A DNA stretch of 64,000 nucleotides from Alphaproteobacteria bacterium LSUCC0684 (GTDB lineage: Bacteria > Pseudomonadota > Alphaproteobacteria > Puniceispirillales > UBA1172). The stretch covers positions 2,389,001 through 2,453,000 of the forward strand of contig CP166130.1 of NCBI GenBank assembly GCA_041228335.1. Direction: 5' to 3'. Below the pieces are notes generated by a model, which was not told where the DNA came from, searched no databases, and worked only from the letters and a program-made list of their open reading frames with translations. Within the stretch, counting starts at the first letter, position 1, and each line of letters opens with the position of its first letter. This document shows positions 21,987 through 30,707 of the stretch, piece by piece. The position numbers and the translations under genes were made by a program.

Positions 21987-23093
21987 TCAAACCCGCATAG
22001 GCATCAGCACAAAGAGATTGGCATCATCTCCGGGTGACCGGATCAGGGTCGGCGCCGACGCATCGGATAGCGCGAATTCCATCACCTCGCCTTCAACCTG
22101 GTTGGCGATATCCATCAGATAACGTGCGTTAAACCCGATCTCGATATCATCACCCTGATACTGGACTTCGAGGGTTTCCGTCGCGCTGGCCGCATCCGGG
22201 CTTGACGCCGAAAGTACCAGAACGGATGAGCTGATCGCCAGTTTCACCGAGCGTGATTTTTCCGCCGAGATCGTCGAGACCCGGTCCACCGCCTCTTTGA
22301 AAACGGCAACAGGCACCTGCATGATATGGGCGTTTTCCGTCGGGATGACGCGCTGATAATCCGGGAAGGTGCCGTCAATCAGTTTGGTGCTGAGCTGGAT
22401 GCTGCCAAAACTGAGCCGGGCCCTGGTATCGGTCAGCCCGATGCGCACGTCACCTTCAAATTCATCGATGAGTTTGCTCATCTCTCCCACGGCCTTGCGC
22501 GGGATAATGACCGAAGGCATGGTCTCTGCCCCTGCCGGCAGGTCCATCTGGGACCGCGCCAGGCGATGCCCGTCGGTGGAAACAGCCCGTAGCACATGAC
22601 CATCCGCGTGATGCAGATAGATGCCGTTGAGATAGTAGCGGGTTTCTTCGGTCGAAACGGCAAAGCGCGTGTTTTCGATCAAGGCCTTGAGCTCTGCGGC
22701 CGCCAGCACAAACTCGGTGGACATGGCCTGATCGGAAAGCGCCGGAAAATCCTCAACCGGCAGCGTGGGGAGGGCAAAACTTGAACGCCCCGCACTGATC
22801 GTGATCTGACCTGTTCCGGTGGCGGTGATATCGATCTCGGATCCATCGGGGAGTTTGCGAACGATATCATAGAGAAGCTGGGCCGGAGTAGTGACCACGC
22901 CGGGCTCGGCAACCGCTGCTGCGACCGTTTCCACGATATCCATATCCATATCGGTCGCCGTCAGCATCAGCTGGCTGTTTTCCGCCCGCAATACGACATT
23001 GGAGAGAATAGGGATGGTGTTGCGCCGCTCGACAACACTCTGGACATGGCCGAGAGGTTTCAGGAGGGCCGTACGGTCAATGGTCAGCTTCAT
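21987..23093 (-). CDS. dnaN: DNA polymerase III sliding clamp (beta subunit)
   Basis: A 368-residue protein that dimerises into the ring that tethers polymerase III to DNA. The sequence has the three repeated clamp folds and begins MKLTIDRTALLKPLGHVQSV, a typical DnaN N-terminus; it ends in VLMPMRV, matching the usual C-terminal MPMR. I chose the ATG at 23093 because GAGGAAACC precedes it; upstream in-frame codons show no family similarity. It follows dnaA by 131 nt, with a likely promoter in between. Confidence 0.97.
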   Translation of the reverse strand: MKLTIDRTALLKPLGHVQSVVERRNTIPILSNVVLRAENSQLMLTATDMDMDIVETVAAAVAEPGVVTTPAQLLYDIVRKLPDGSEIDITATGTGQITISAGRSSFALPTLPVEDFPALSDQAMSTEFVLAAAELKALIENTRFAVSTEETRYYLNGIYLHHADGHVLRAVSTDGHRLARSQMDLPAGAETMPSVIIPRKAVGEMSKLIDEFEGDVRIGLTDTRARLSFGSIQLSTKLIDGTFPDYQRVIPTENAHIMQVPVAVFKEAVDRVSTISAEKSRSVKLAISSSVLVLSASSPDAASATETLEVQYQGDDIEIGFNARYLMDIANQVEGEVMEFALSDASAPTLIRSPGDDANLFVLMPMRV

Positions 23094-23157
23094 GGTTTCC
23101 TCATTGCTGTGCGGTGGATCATGGGAGAACAGATTTCCCGAGCACATGGTCAATACA

Positions 23158-23189
23158 CAAAATATAGCATATTTTGTTCTTAAATAACC
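23158..23189 (-). promoter_or_regulatory. Probable dnaN promoter with overlapping dyad
   Basis: In the dnaA-dnaN gap, read leftward, there is an extended -10 element TGCTATATT (plus-strand 23161-23169) with a weak -35 (GGTTAT) 17 nt upstream. A perfect dyad, CAAAATA-N5-TATTTTG (23158-23176), overlaps the -10 and could be an operator. The surrounding sequence is clearly AT-richer than the genes. The assignment rests on pattern alone. Confidence 0.4.
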
Positions 23190-23224
23190 AGAATATTGTG
23201 TAATTTAAGGGGCGAAATGCTCCC

Positions 23225-24667
23225 TTAACCGCCCACATTCAGAAGCGATTTCAACATCGCCATATCTTCCGCCATGACCGGGTCTTCGGCCAGCATCTTT
23301 TCCACCTTGCCAACCGCGTGCATCACCGTCGTGTGATCCCGGCCACCAAAATGATGCCCGATTTCAGGATAGGAACTGGTGGTCAGGGTCTTCGATAGAT
23401 ACATCGCAACCTGGCGCGGCTGTACAATGTTACGGGACCGCCGCTTGGAGTGCATTTCATCAAGCCTGATATTGTAATGGCGGGCTACTTCACGCTGAAT
23501 TTCGCCAACCGATACCTGCCTGTTGCTGGCCCGCAGCACATCGGCGAGGACTTCATGCACCGTGTCGATGGTGATGGGAGCGTTGATGAGCATGCCATAG
23601 GCGGCAAGACGATTGATCGCCCCTTCAAGCTCCCGGACATTGGACGTGATCTTATGGGCGAGAAACTCCATCACCTTATCGGGCAGATGAAGCCCTTCCA
23701 TTTCAGCTTTAGACTGAATTATCCCCATTCTGAGCTCGAAGGTGGTCGGATGGATATCGGCCACCATCCCCCAGTTAAGCCGGGAGCGCAGGCGTTCTTC
23801 CATGCCGGAAAGATCCGTCGGCGATTTATCGGCGGAAATGATGATCTGCTTGTTCTGGTCGATAAGCGCGTTGAAAGTGTGAAAAAACTCTTCCTGGGTT
23901 GAATCCTTGCCGCCGATGAACTGCACGTCATCAACCATCAGCACATCCACGGAGCGGAATTCCTCCTTGAACTGCATGGTGTTCTTGTGGCGCAACGCCT
24001 TGATGAACCGGTGCATGAAGACTTCGGCGGAAAGATACACCACCCGGCGCCGTGAAAAACGCTTCTTGATATCCCAGGCGATGGCATGCATCAGGTGAGT
24101 CTTGCCAAGGCCAACCCCGCCATGGATGAAGAACGGATTGAAGACCGGGCTTTCGCTTTCCGCCGTCCGCATGGCAGCGGCATAGGCAAGCTGATTGGAT
24201 TTGCCGACAATGAAATTTTCAAACGTCATGCGCGGATCAAGCCGGCCGCCAAATTCATCATACCCGTCCATCGTTGCCGAAACTTCGGCACGCACCGGTT
24301 GCTCCGAGGCCCGGCGGGGTGATTCCGGCAGGCTGGCAACCCCGCGGCTCAATACGATCTCGACATGATCTACCTCTGGCCATTCGAGCTTGAAATTCGC
24401 CCGCAGCCGATCCGCAAACTGGCTTGAGACACGGGTGCGAACAAGTTTTGTTTCAGCACCAAGGATGATTTTGCTGCCTGTTTTTTCAATGAATTTCAGG
24501 TTGCGGATCCAGGATTTCCATACCGTATCACCCAGATTGTTTTTCATCCGTTGCTGAACACGTCCCCAGGCATCCTGAAGGGCGGCTGTGGTCAATTCCT
24601 CGGATCTCTTGTCGCTGGTCGGAATTTCTCGGGGAGGATGGATTGGTGATGTATCTGTCAATGCCAT
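23225..24667 (-). CDS. dnaA: Chromosomal replication initiator DnaA
   Basis: A 480-residue AAA+ initiator that melts the origin. Domain I covers about 20-90, the AAA+ core has Walker A GGVGLGKTHLMHA and Walker B VLMVDDVQFIGGKDSTQEEFF, and domain IV ends with the DnaA-box recognition signature GGRDHTTVMHAVGKVE. The start is not certain: an ATG at 24667 has AGGGAG only 0-3 nt ahead, while an in-frame GTG at 24697 has no visible ribosome site; I prefer the ATG. It heads dnaA-dnaN-recF-gyrB. Confidence 0.96.
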   Translation of the reverse strand: MALTDTSPIHPPREIPTSDKRSEELTTAALQDAWGRVQQRMKNNLGDTVWKSWIRNLKFIEKTGSKIILGAETKLVRTRVSSQFADRLRANFKLEWPEVDHVEIVLSRGVASLPESPRRASEQPVRAEVSATMDGYDEFGGRLDPRMTFENFIVGKSNQLAYAAAMRTAESESPVFNPFFIHGGVGLGKTHLMHAIAWDIKKRFSRRRVVYLSAEVFMHRFIKALRHKNTMQFKEEFRSVDVLMVDDVQFIGGKDSTQEEFFHTFNALIDQNKQIIISADKSPTDLSGMEERLRSRLNWGMVADIHPTTFELRMGIIQSKAEMEGLHLPDKVMEFLAHKITSNVRELEGAINRLAAYGMLINAPITIDTVHEVLADVLRASNRQVSVGEIQREVARHYNIRLDEMHSKRRSRNIVQPRQVAMYLSKTLTTSSYPEIGHHFGGRDHTTVMHAVGKVEKMLAEDPVMAEDMAMLKSLLNVGG

Positions 24668-24697
24668 CTCCCTGGCTGGATTAAAAACTAAACTCAC

Positions 24698-25153
24698 GCA
24701 TCAACGGTCATGGAGACCATGCCGCAACAAAGCGAAAGACAAAATGATCAGCCCTTATCAGGCCACGCATAATGGAAATCTGTTCAAGGAATGCCACCAG
24801 AGCCATGGCATGAACCGAGATATTAAGTCCGTAGCGTTACTTCATACTTCACCGACCCGCTTTAATATTTCAAGGTTGAAATGCAGTCCATTTCCTTTTT
24901 TTTTCATGTCAAGCACGAATTCCACATCCAGTGACCGATATTTCCACGTTTTCCTGAAAAAATTTCATCATTATTTTCCGGTCAGGATGAGGACAGGCAT
25001 TCCCTCCCTTCTGCCGGAGCAGCTCCCAAACACTATGTTGATTGCCCTTATTCTGAAAAACGAAATGTTTTCAGTATGTGAATCGCCCACCTTCGCCTGA
25101 CACACAAACTCTGGCCTCTAACATTGCGGGTAGGCGGGCGTGATCCGATTCGC
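24698..25153 (-). other. Gene-free stretch between rpsT and dnaA
   Basis: About 450 nt without a convincing gene, AT-richer than its surroundings. It holds two perfect dyads, ATTTCAA-N2-TTGAAAT (24867-24882) and CTGAAAA-N8-TTTTCAG (25053-25074), and a run of eight T near 24896-24903. Position upstream of dnaA suggests dnaA promoter and regulatory sites, or an origin of replication. I found no good match to the TTATCCACA DnaA box, only partial ones such as ATTCACA on the minus strand near 25075, so I do not call an origin. Confidence 0.4.
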
Positions 25154-25182
25154 AAAAAAAACGCCCGCAGATGATGCGGGCG
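25154..25182 (-). terminator. Intrinsic terminator after rpsT
   Basis: Read leftward, CGCCCGCA (stem), five loop bases and TGCGGGCG are followed by eight T residues. The stem spans 25162-25182 with a perfect 8-bp arm, and the T tract corresponds to the A run at 25154-25161. It lies about 25 nt beyond the rpsT stop codon, so rpsT is not expected to read into dnaA. Confidence 0.9.
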
Positions 25183-25206
25183 TATCCGGTCAGGCGCGGC
25201 GCAAGT

Positions 25207-25473
25207 TTATGCGGCAAGGGCCTTGATACGTGCCGAAAGGCGTGAAAGCTTGCGGGCAACGGTGTTCTTGTGCATCACCCCGCGGGTAACACCGCGATGC
25301 ATTTCAGGCTGGGCTTCCTTGAGGGCAGCGCGGGCTTCTTCTGCATTACCTGCACTGATGGCGGCTTCGACCTTTTTGATGAAGGTACGGATGCGGCTAC
25401 GCCTGTTGCTGTTGATCAGGTTGAACGCGTCGTTGCGGCGGATGCGCTTTTTCGCAGACTTATGATTTGCCAT
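25207..25473 (-). CDS. rpsT: 30S ribosomal protein S20
   Basis: An 88-residue, lysine- and arginine-rich helical protein beginning [14 protein letters not shown], the standard S20 N-terminus, and ending with [13 protein letters not shown]20 binds 16S rRNA early in 30S assembly. It is a single-gene unit with its own promoter region upstream and a strong terminator downstream. Its position next to dnaA is common in alphaproteobacteria. Confidence 0.97.
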   Translation of the reverse strand: MANHKSAKKRIRRNDAFNLINSNRRSRIRTFIKKVEAAISAGNAEEARAALKEAQPEMHRGVTRGVMHKNTVARKLSRLSARIKALAA

Positions 25474-25507
25474 CTGGCGGACTCATCTGTTGTTTAGAAA
25501 CGGATAA

Positions 25508-25567
25508 GACAGCCCCTCAGGCTGTCAATTAGTTGGTCTTATGCCTTATATGGAGGGCATGTGTCAA
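25508..25567 (-). promoter_or_regulatory. rpsT promoter candidate and leader hairpin
   Basis: Read leftward, a perfect -35 TTGACA (plus-strand 25562-25567) is followed after 18 nt by CATAAG (25538-25543), a fair -10. Downstream lies a perfect hairpin, GACAGCC-N5-GGCTGTC (25508-25526), in what would be the rpsT leader. The hairpin is followed by TTAT, so it might instead end transcripts from the small gene at 25604, or contribute to S20 control. Role not established. Confidence 0.45.
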
Positions 25568-25603
25568 GGCCTTTGGGCAGAGATGCCTTCAGGCGATTTT
25601 ACG

Positions 25604-25966
25604 TCATTCGGGTTGCAGCATGATTTTCCAGAGCCGACCTGCTGCGGTTGCCACCTCTTCCAGCCGCAGCCTCTCACCCTGACGCGCCCAGGACATTGCC
25701 CCTGTCGGTGTCCATCCAAGAGGCGGCAGGGCCTGATCGTAATATGCGCTGATTTCGCCTCCGGTCATTGTTCCGCTCAGATAAATCATGACGATGCGCC
25801 CGGTGGGGCTTTCAAAAGCAAAGCCAAGCCCTGGCTCGACATCAAGCTCAGGCGAGATGGGAAGATCCCCGACCCATTTTGTCTGTGGCAGATCAGTCGC
25901 CCTGACTTCACCTGGCAGAGTGGTCAGCGCCATGAGGATCATCAGGCATGCAAGCAATGTTTTCAT
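25604..25966 (-). CDS. Small secreted protein of unknown function
   Basis: A 120-residue protein with a cleavable signal peptide (hydrophobic core LLACLMILMALTTL, cleavage plausible after VRA). The mature part of about 97 residues contains FAFESPTGRIVMIYLSG, then SAYYDQALPPLGWT, a pattern reminiscent of small periplasmic proteins in which a residual is computed from tyrosine-rich repeats, but I cannot name a family. It starts 14 nt after mutM on the same strand and is probably co-transcribed. The function is unknown. Confidence 0.7.
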   Translation of the reverse strand: MKTLLACLMILMALTTLPGEVRATDLPQTKWVGDLPISPELDVEPGLGFAFESPTGRIVMIYLSGTMTGGEISAYYDQALPPLGWTPTGAMSWARQGERLRLEEVATAAGRLWKIMLQPE

Positions 25967-25980
25967 ATCTGAAACCTACT

Positions 25981-26853
25981 CTACCTCTGGCAGGATGAGC
26001 AATAAAAACTCGCACGTCCAGCTTGGCGGATCATCCGTATTGAACCCGTGCAGCGGTGGCAGTCTTCACCCTCTCTGCCATAGACATCAAGACGCTGGAC
26101 AAAATACCCGATCTCTCCGCCGGGCTGAACATGATCCCGTAAGGACGTCCCTCCATCGGCGATGGCATCTTTGAGCACGTCGATAATGGCATGCGCCAGT
26201 TTTTCAGCCCGTACAGCGCTGATATTTCTCGCCTGCCGGCGTGGGGATATCCCTGCCCTGAACAGCGCTTCACTTGCATAGATATTGCCAATTCCGGCGA
26301 TGATCCGCTGATCAAGAAGCGCCGTCTTGATCGAGGTTTTCTTCCCCGCCATTGCCTTGAGCAGAAAGGGCCCGTTCATGGCGTTGCCAAGGGGTTCGAT
26401 CCCCATATTCCGCAACAGAGGGTGTTTGCCCTCATCTCCCGCCCGGCAGATCGCGATACCGCCAAAACGGCGCGGGTCATTGAGCACGATATGATGCCGG
26501 GTTGGGCCTGATGCTTTTCCCCGGGTGATCAGGACAAGATGATCATGCGCCTTCTCGCCCCCGGCATCTCCTTTATCGGAGCTCAAGAGCGGGGTGATTC
26601 GGACCGATCCCGACATGCCGAGATGGATCAGCATCGTCACCGGCATCCTGCCGTGGTTCACGATATCCATCAGGATGTATTTGCCGCGTCGCCGGATACC
26701 CGTGATCGTCCCGCCGTTGATCTTTTGCTCAAGATCAGCAGGGATTGGCCATCGCATCACCTTGCCCGATGTCCAGACAGACGTGATTTCCTGCCCACTT
26801 GCGGCATCGGCAAGAGCCTGGCATACGGTTTCGACCTCCGGTAATTCGGGCAT
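25981..26853 (-). CDS. mutM: Formamidopyrimidine-DNA glycosylase
   Basis: A 290-residue bifunctional glycosylase/AP lyase that removes 8-oxoguanine and formamidopyrimidines. After the initiator methionine comes PELPEVETV, containing the catalytic N-terminal proline and glutamate, which fixes the start at 26853. The helix-two-turn-helix region has GIGNIYASEALF and the C-terminal zinc finger shows CHRC ... CSSC. It is divergent from ubiE with 40 nt between their starts. Confidence 0.97.
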   Translation of the reverse strand: MPELPEVETVCQALADAASGQEITSVWTSGKVMRWPIPADLEQKINGGTITGIRRRGKYILMDIVNHGRMPVTMLIHLGMSGSVRITPLLSSDKGDAGGEKAHDHLVLITRGKASGPTRHHIVLNDPRRFGGIAICRAGDEGKHPLLRNMGIEPLGNAMNGPFLLKAMAGKKTSIKTALLDQRIIAGIGNIYASEALFRAGISPRRQARNISAVRAEKLAHAIIDVLKDAIADGGTSLRDHVQPGGEIGYFVQRLDVYGREGEDCHRCTGSIRMIRQAGRASFYCSSCQR

Positions 26854-26893
26854 GATGCTTTCCCCTTTCCTTCGCCCCTGATATAAGACCTCT

Positions 26894-27661
26894 ATGAGCA
26901 AAAAATCCAGACCTGTCCTTACCGCTGATGATCCGATTGATTTCGGGGATGAGATTATTCCCGCAAGCGAAAAGGCGGGCCGTGTCCGGGCTGTTTTTGA
27001 CAGTGTTGCCTCTTCTTATGATGTGATGAATGATGTCATGAGTCTCGGCATCCATCGCCGATGGAAAGATATTCTCATCCGGCATATTGCGCCCCGCGCA
27101 GACCAGCACCTTGTTGACCTTGCTGGCGGTACTGGCGATATCTCCGCCCGCTTCCTCAAGGCTGGTGGTGGCGCCGCGACCATTGTCGATATCAATACCG
27201 AAATGATGGCCGCCGGCCGCAAGCGTCCCGATCTTGCGCGTTTTGATCATCTTTCCTGGGTTGCCGGCGATGCCCAGGCGATCCCGCTTGCTGATGCTAC
27301 AGCTGATGTTGTCACGATTGCGTTTGGCCTCCGAAATGTGACGGATCGTGACGCGGCGGTTGGTGAGGCATTCCGTATCCTCAAGCCCGGTGGGCGATTC
27401 TTCTGTCTTGAATTTTCCCGGGTGAGGTCACGCCCGCTTTCCTCTCTTTATGATCTCTGGTCAAGGTTTTTGCCCGGCATGGGTCAGCTGATCGCCAATG
27501 ATTCCGAAAGCTACCGGTATCTGGTTGAATCCATCCGCCGTTTTCCCCCGCAGGAAGAAGTGTCCGCCATGTTCGCCGCCGCCGGTTTCTCCCGGGTCAA
27601 ATGCCGCGACCTCACCGGGGGAATTGCCGCCATTCACTGCGGCTGGAAACTTGACCTATGA
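26894..27661 (+). CDS. ubiE: Ubiquinone/menaquinone C-methyltransferase UbiE
   Basis: A 255-residue SAM-dependent methyltransferase that adds the C-methyl group in ubiquinone (and menaquinone) synthesis. The SAM-binding motif DLAGGTGDIS, the post-I acidic residue (VDINTEMM), FGLRNVTD and LKPGGRFFCLEFSRV are the UbiE signatures. Its stop overlaps the ubiB start as ATGA. The mutM | ubiE-ubiB-coaBC-dut order is conserved across many alphaproteobacteria. Confidence 0.97.
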   Translation: MSKKSRPVLTADDPIDFGDEIIPASEKAGRVRAVFDSVASSYDVMNDVMSLGIHRRWKDILIRHIAPRADQHLVDLAGGTGDISARFLKAGGGAATIVDINTEMMAAGRKRPDLARFDHLSWVAGDAQAIPLADATADVVTIAFGLRNVTDRDAAVGEAFRILKPGGRFFCLEFSRVRSRPLSSLYDLWSRFLPGMGQLIANDSESYRYLVESIRRFPPQEEVSAMFAAAGFSRVKCRDLTGGIAAIHCGWKLDL

Positions 27662-29172
27662 TGATCATCTTCCGCCTTCCTGTTGTTCTTCTGGTGCTGG
27701 CGCGGGGGGGGATTCTCGGCCATCTGGTCCGTACCGGGATGCTGCCGGGCTGGCTTGGTGGTCTTTTTCGCAGTCTTGATGGCGTCTTCAGCTGGGGACG
27801 CAAGGATCGCCCGGGGATCGCCCTTGCCAGCGCCCTTTCACGGCTTGGCCCGGGGTTTATCAAATTTGGCCAGGCGCTCTCGACCCGCGCTGACCTGATC
27901 GGGGCGGACACCGCCGCCGACCTTGCCACCCTGCAGGATCGATTGCCGCCCTTTTCCTCTCTTCTGGCACGAAAAACCATTGAGCAGGAACTTGGCCAGC
28001 CGCTGAGCGATGTGTTCAATGATTTCGATGATATGCCGGTGGCGGCGGCTTCCATCGCCCAGGTGCATTTTGCGACTTTAGCCGACGGGCGGGATGTGGC
28101 CGTCAAAATCCTGCGGCCGGGTATCCGGCGCCGGGTTGAAAAGGATATCCGCTTTTTCCGCGCCATGGCCCGGCTTGTGGAGACTCTTGCCCCTGCCACC
28201 CGGCGTCTTAAACTGGTTCACGCCGTCGATCAGTTTGCCTATTTATCCGATGTTGAACTTGATTTGCGGCTCGAAGGGGCAGCCGCCGGCAAACTTGCGG
28301 ATAACCATCATGCGGATGAGGGTATCCATATCCCCTGGATCGAATGGAAACTGACGACCGAGCGGATGCTTGTAATGGAGCGGATCGAAGGCACACGCAT
28401 TGATGACCGCGAAGCACTGATCGCGGCGGGACATGATATCGATGCGATCACCCGGGCCGCCGCACGTTGCTTTTTTGTTCAGGTTTTCCGTGATGGATAT
28501 TTTCACGCTGATATGCACCCGGGCAATATTTTCATTCGTGATGATGGCGTGCTTGTTCCCATTGATTTCGGGATCATGGGAGATTTGAGCCTGACAGACC
28601 GGCTTTTCCTTGCCCGGCTTCTCAACGCCATGCTGGATCGGAACTATTCCACCGTGGCAAGCCTGCATGCCGAGGCCGGGATGATCAGCCCCGCTGTCTC
28701 GCGCGAAGGCTTTGCCCAGGCGGTGCGCGCCGTCACCGAGCCGGTGATGGACAAACCCATGGGTGAGGTGTCGCTCGGCACGGTACTCGGCCAGATTTTC
28801 GGGCTGGCGCGCCGGTTTGATATCTCCGTCCAGCCGCAGTTCACCCTCCTTCAGAAAACCATGGTCATGGCCGAAGGGGTGGGGCGGCAGCTCAATCCGG
28901 ATGCGAATATGTGGCCGCTGGCCCGCGATCTGGCCGAAGACTGGGCCCGCAACCAGCAAAGCCTCACCAGTCAGTTGAGCGAAATTGCCGACAAGGCGCT
29001 GTTGCTTGGCCTGCGGCTGCCCGACCTCCTTGATAAGGCGGAAAAGGCACTTGATCAATTTGCCGCAACCCTGCCTGAAGCGCCTGATGCACGCCCGCCA
29101 TCGAATTCATCGGTTCCATGGGGCTGGATCGGGATCATTGCAGGAATTGTGATATTATTTCACATTTTATGA
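27658..29172 (+). CDS. ubiB: Atypical kinase/ATPase UbiB for ubiquinone synthesis
   Basis: A 504-residue member of the ABC1/ADCK/UbiB family. The family-specific KFGQALSTRADLIG motif, the alanine-rich nucleotide loop PVAAASIAQVHFA, the HADMHPGNIF catalytic loop and PIDFGIMGDL metal-binding motif are present. One hydrophobic segment at the extreme C-terminus (GWIGIIAGIVILFHIL) would anchor it in the inner membrane. UbiB supports the aerobic ubiquinone pathway, probably by making precursors accessible. The last codons contain half-sites of a repeat discussed under coaBC. Confidence 0.96.
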   Translation: MMIIFRLPVVLLVLARGGILGHLVRTGMLPGWLGGLFRSLDGVFSWGRKDRPGIALASALSRLGPGFIKFGQALSTRADLIGADTAADLATLQDRLPPFSSLLARKTIEQELGQPLSDVFNDFDDMPVAAASIAQVHFATLADGRDVAVKILRPGIRRRVEKDIRFFRAMARLVETLAPATRRLKLVHAVDQFAYLSDVELDLRLEGAAAGKLADNHHADEGIHIPWIEWKLTTERMLVMERIEGTRIDDREALIAAGHDIDAITRAAARCFFVQVFRDGYFHADMHPGNIFIRDDGVLVPIDFGIMGDLSLTDRLFLARLLNAMLDRNYSTVASLHAEAGMISPAVSREGFAQAVRAVTEPVMDKPMGEVSLGTVLGQIFGLARRFDISVQPQFTLLQKTMVMAEGVGRQLNPDANMWPLARDLAEDWARNQQSLTSQLSEIADKALLLGLRLPDLLDKAEKALDQFAATLPEAPDARPPSNSSVPWGWIGIIAGIVILFHIL

Positions 29173-29205
29173 ATAATGTTGTAAATTAATTTCACAAATT
29201 GTGAA
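29148..29205 (+). promoter_or_regulatory. Palindromic half-site cluster upstream of coaBC
   Basis: Four related half-sites lie in this AT-rich stretch. TGTGA-N7-TCACA occupies 29148-29164, overlapping the end of ubiB. A perfect 15-nt palindrome, TTCACAAATTGTGAA, lies at 29191-29205. The arrangement suggests a dimeric repressor site about 50 nt before the coaBC start. Since coaBC here encodes an N-terminal helix-turn-helix, autoregulation is a reasonable guess, not a demonstrated fact. Confidence 0.5.
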
Positions 29206-29227
29206 TATTATTTTAAGAGAACTGTAA

Positions 29228-29269
29228 ATGGCGGATTGCCAGAGGATTCCGGACGGCCATGGATATTGA
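29228..29269 (+). CDS. Possible 13-codon upstream ORF overlapping the coaBC start
   Basis: An ATG at 29228 with AAGAGA about 8 nt upstream begins a 13-codon frame ([13 protein letters not shown]) that ends in TGA at 29267-29269, overlapping the coaBC ATG at 29259 in another frame. The best Shine-Dalgarno in the leader serves this short frame, while the sites in front of the coaBC ATG are poorly spaced. Translational coupling is therefore possible. It may also be fortuitous. Confidence 0.35.
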   Translation: MADCQRIPDGHGY

Positions 29270-30707
29270 CCGCATTATTGATGCCCTTGGCGGCGCCTCG
29301 CAGGTGCAGATCCTGCTTGGGGTCGGGCCCAGCGCGGTCAGCAATTACCGGGTCCGGGGCAGTTTTCCCGAATACGCCCGGGTCAAGATCTGGCAGGCGC
29401 TCAAGGCCAAGGGGATCCATGTTGACCCCGAAACCCTGAATATGACCGATACGCTGCCGGAAACCCGGGGGGCGGGCAATTCTCCTCTAGGCAATATTTC
29501 ATCCGGGCAAATGCCTTCGCAACCTTCGATCCTGCTGATCATCAGCGGCGGCATCGCCGCCTATAAGGCACTTGAACTCATCCGCCGTATGCGAGACCGC
29601 AACTGGCAGGTCCGATGTATTCTTACCCGTGGAGGCGCTGAGTTCATCACGCCGCTTTCCGTCAGCGCGCTTTCGGGCGAGAAAACCTATACCGATCTCT
29701 TCTCTCTCACCGATGAGGCGGAGATGGGGCATATCCGGCTTGCCCGGGATGCCGATGTCGTCATTGTTGCACCCGCCACCGCCCATTTTCTGAGCCGGAT
29801 TGCCCATGGCATGGCCGATGACCTGGCAACCACCGCCGTATTGGCCACCGGCGCACCGATCTTGCTGGCACCGGCGATGAACCCGTTCATGTGGGCCAAC
29901 CCGGCAACCCAGGCGAATTGCTCGATCCTCCGTGCCCGCGGCATGCGTTTCAGCGGCCCGGACAGTGGCGATATGGCTTGCGGAGAAGAAGGCGCGGGGC
30001 GACTTGCGGAGCCGGATGTGATCCTAAAGGCGGCCGAAAACATGCTGCCGGGGCGCGGTCGCCTCGCAGGTCGCCGTGCGATTGTCACCTCTGGCCCCAC
30101 CCATGAGCCGATTGACGGCGTGCGGTACATTGCCAATCATTCTTCGGGCAAGCAGGGCCATGCGATCGCTGCGGCGCTGGCCCGTGAGGGGGCCCGGGTC
30201 ACGCTTGTCACCGGCCCGGTTACAGAGCCGCCACCCTACGGCGTCCAGACTGTCGCCATCACCACCGCCGAAGACATGCTCACCGCAGCGCTGGCGGCGT
30301 TGCCCTGTGATATAGCGGTCTGTGCCGCCGCGGTGGCGGACTGGGCTGTTGACGGCGCTAGCGCCAATAAGATCAAAAAGGTCGATGGCAAGCCGCCAAC
30401 CCTTACCTTCAGGGAGAACCCGGATATTCTCGCCACGATCAGCCAGCATGCATCGAGGCCACGGCTTGTTATCGGGTTTGCGGCTGAAACCGATCAGGTG
30501 GTGGATTACGCCACCGCCAAACGTGCTCGCAAGGGCTGTGACTGGATTCTGGCCAATGATGTCGGCGCGGCCCCTGTCTTCGGTGCCGATGAAAACGAAA
30601 TTCATTTCATTACCGCCGAAGGCTCAACCCACTGGCCGCGGATGAGCAAATCCGATGTCGCAGCACAACTGACCGAAGCCATCATCGAGGAGTTCGCCCA
30701 TGGCTGA
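29259..30707 (+). CDS. coaBC: CoaBC bifunctional enzyme with N-terminal helix-turn-helix
   Basis: A 482-residue protein, about 80 residues longer at the N-terminus than usual. Residues 1-60 resemble a Cro/YdaS-like DNA-binding domain ([20 protein letters not shown], then [16 protein letters not shown]). From about 89 comes the CoaC flavoprotein decarboxylase ([38 protein letters not shown] with the active cysteine), then the CoaB synthetase from about 270 ([26 protein letters not shown]). Together they convert 4'-phosphopantothenate and cysteine to 4'-phosphopantetheine for CoA. Internal methionines at 62 and 84 could start a conventional CoaBC but lack ribosome sites. Its end overlaps dut by 8 nt. 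Confidence 0.93.
   Translation: MDIDRIIDALGGASQVQILLGVGPSAVSNYRVRGSFPEYARVKIWQALKAKGIHVDPETLNMTDTLPETRGAGNSPLGNISSGQMPSQPSILLIISGGIAAYKALELIRRMRDRNWQVRCILTRGGAEFITPLSVSALSGEKTYTDLFSLTDEAEMGHIRLARDADVVIVAPATAHFLSRIAHGMADDLATTAVLATGAPILLAPAMNPFMWANPATQANCSILRARGMRFSGPDSGDMACGEEGAGRLAEPDVILKAAENMLPGRGRLAGRRAIVTSGPTHEPIDGVRYIANHSSGKQGHAIAAALAREGARVTLVTGPVTEPPPYGVQTVAITTAEDMLTAALAALPCDIAVCAAAVADWAVDGASANKIKKVDGKPPTLTFRENPDILATISQHASRPRLVIGFAAETDQVVDYATAKRARKGCDWILANDVGAAPVFGADENEIHFITAEGSTHWPRMSKSDVAAQLTEAIIEEFAHG

Noticed and set aside
25064-25077. TTTTCAGTATGTG shared by 6370-6385 and 25067-25079
   Set aside because: A 13-nt match is expected many times by chance in a window of this size.
24698-25153. 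Chromosomal origin next to dnaA
   Set aside because: No good TTATCCACA boxes or 13-mer series were seen, and alphaproteobacterial origins often lie elsewhere. Kept only as a region of interest.
29148-29164. TGTGA-N7-TCACA as a CRP site
   Set aside because: CRP sites have a 6-nt spacer, and this element lies in the ubiB coding end. It fits the local half-site cluster better.
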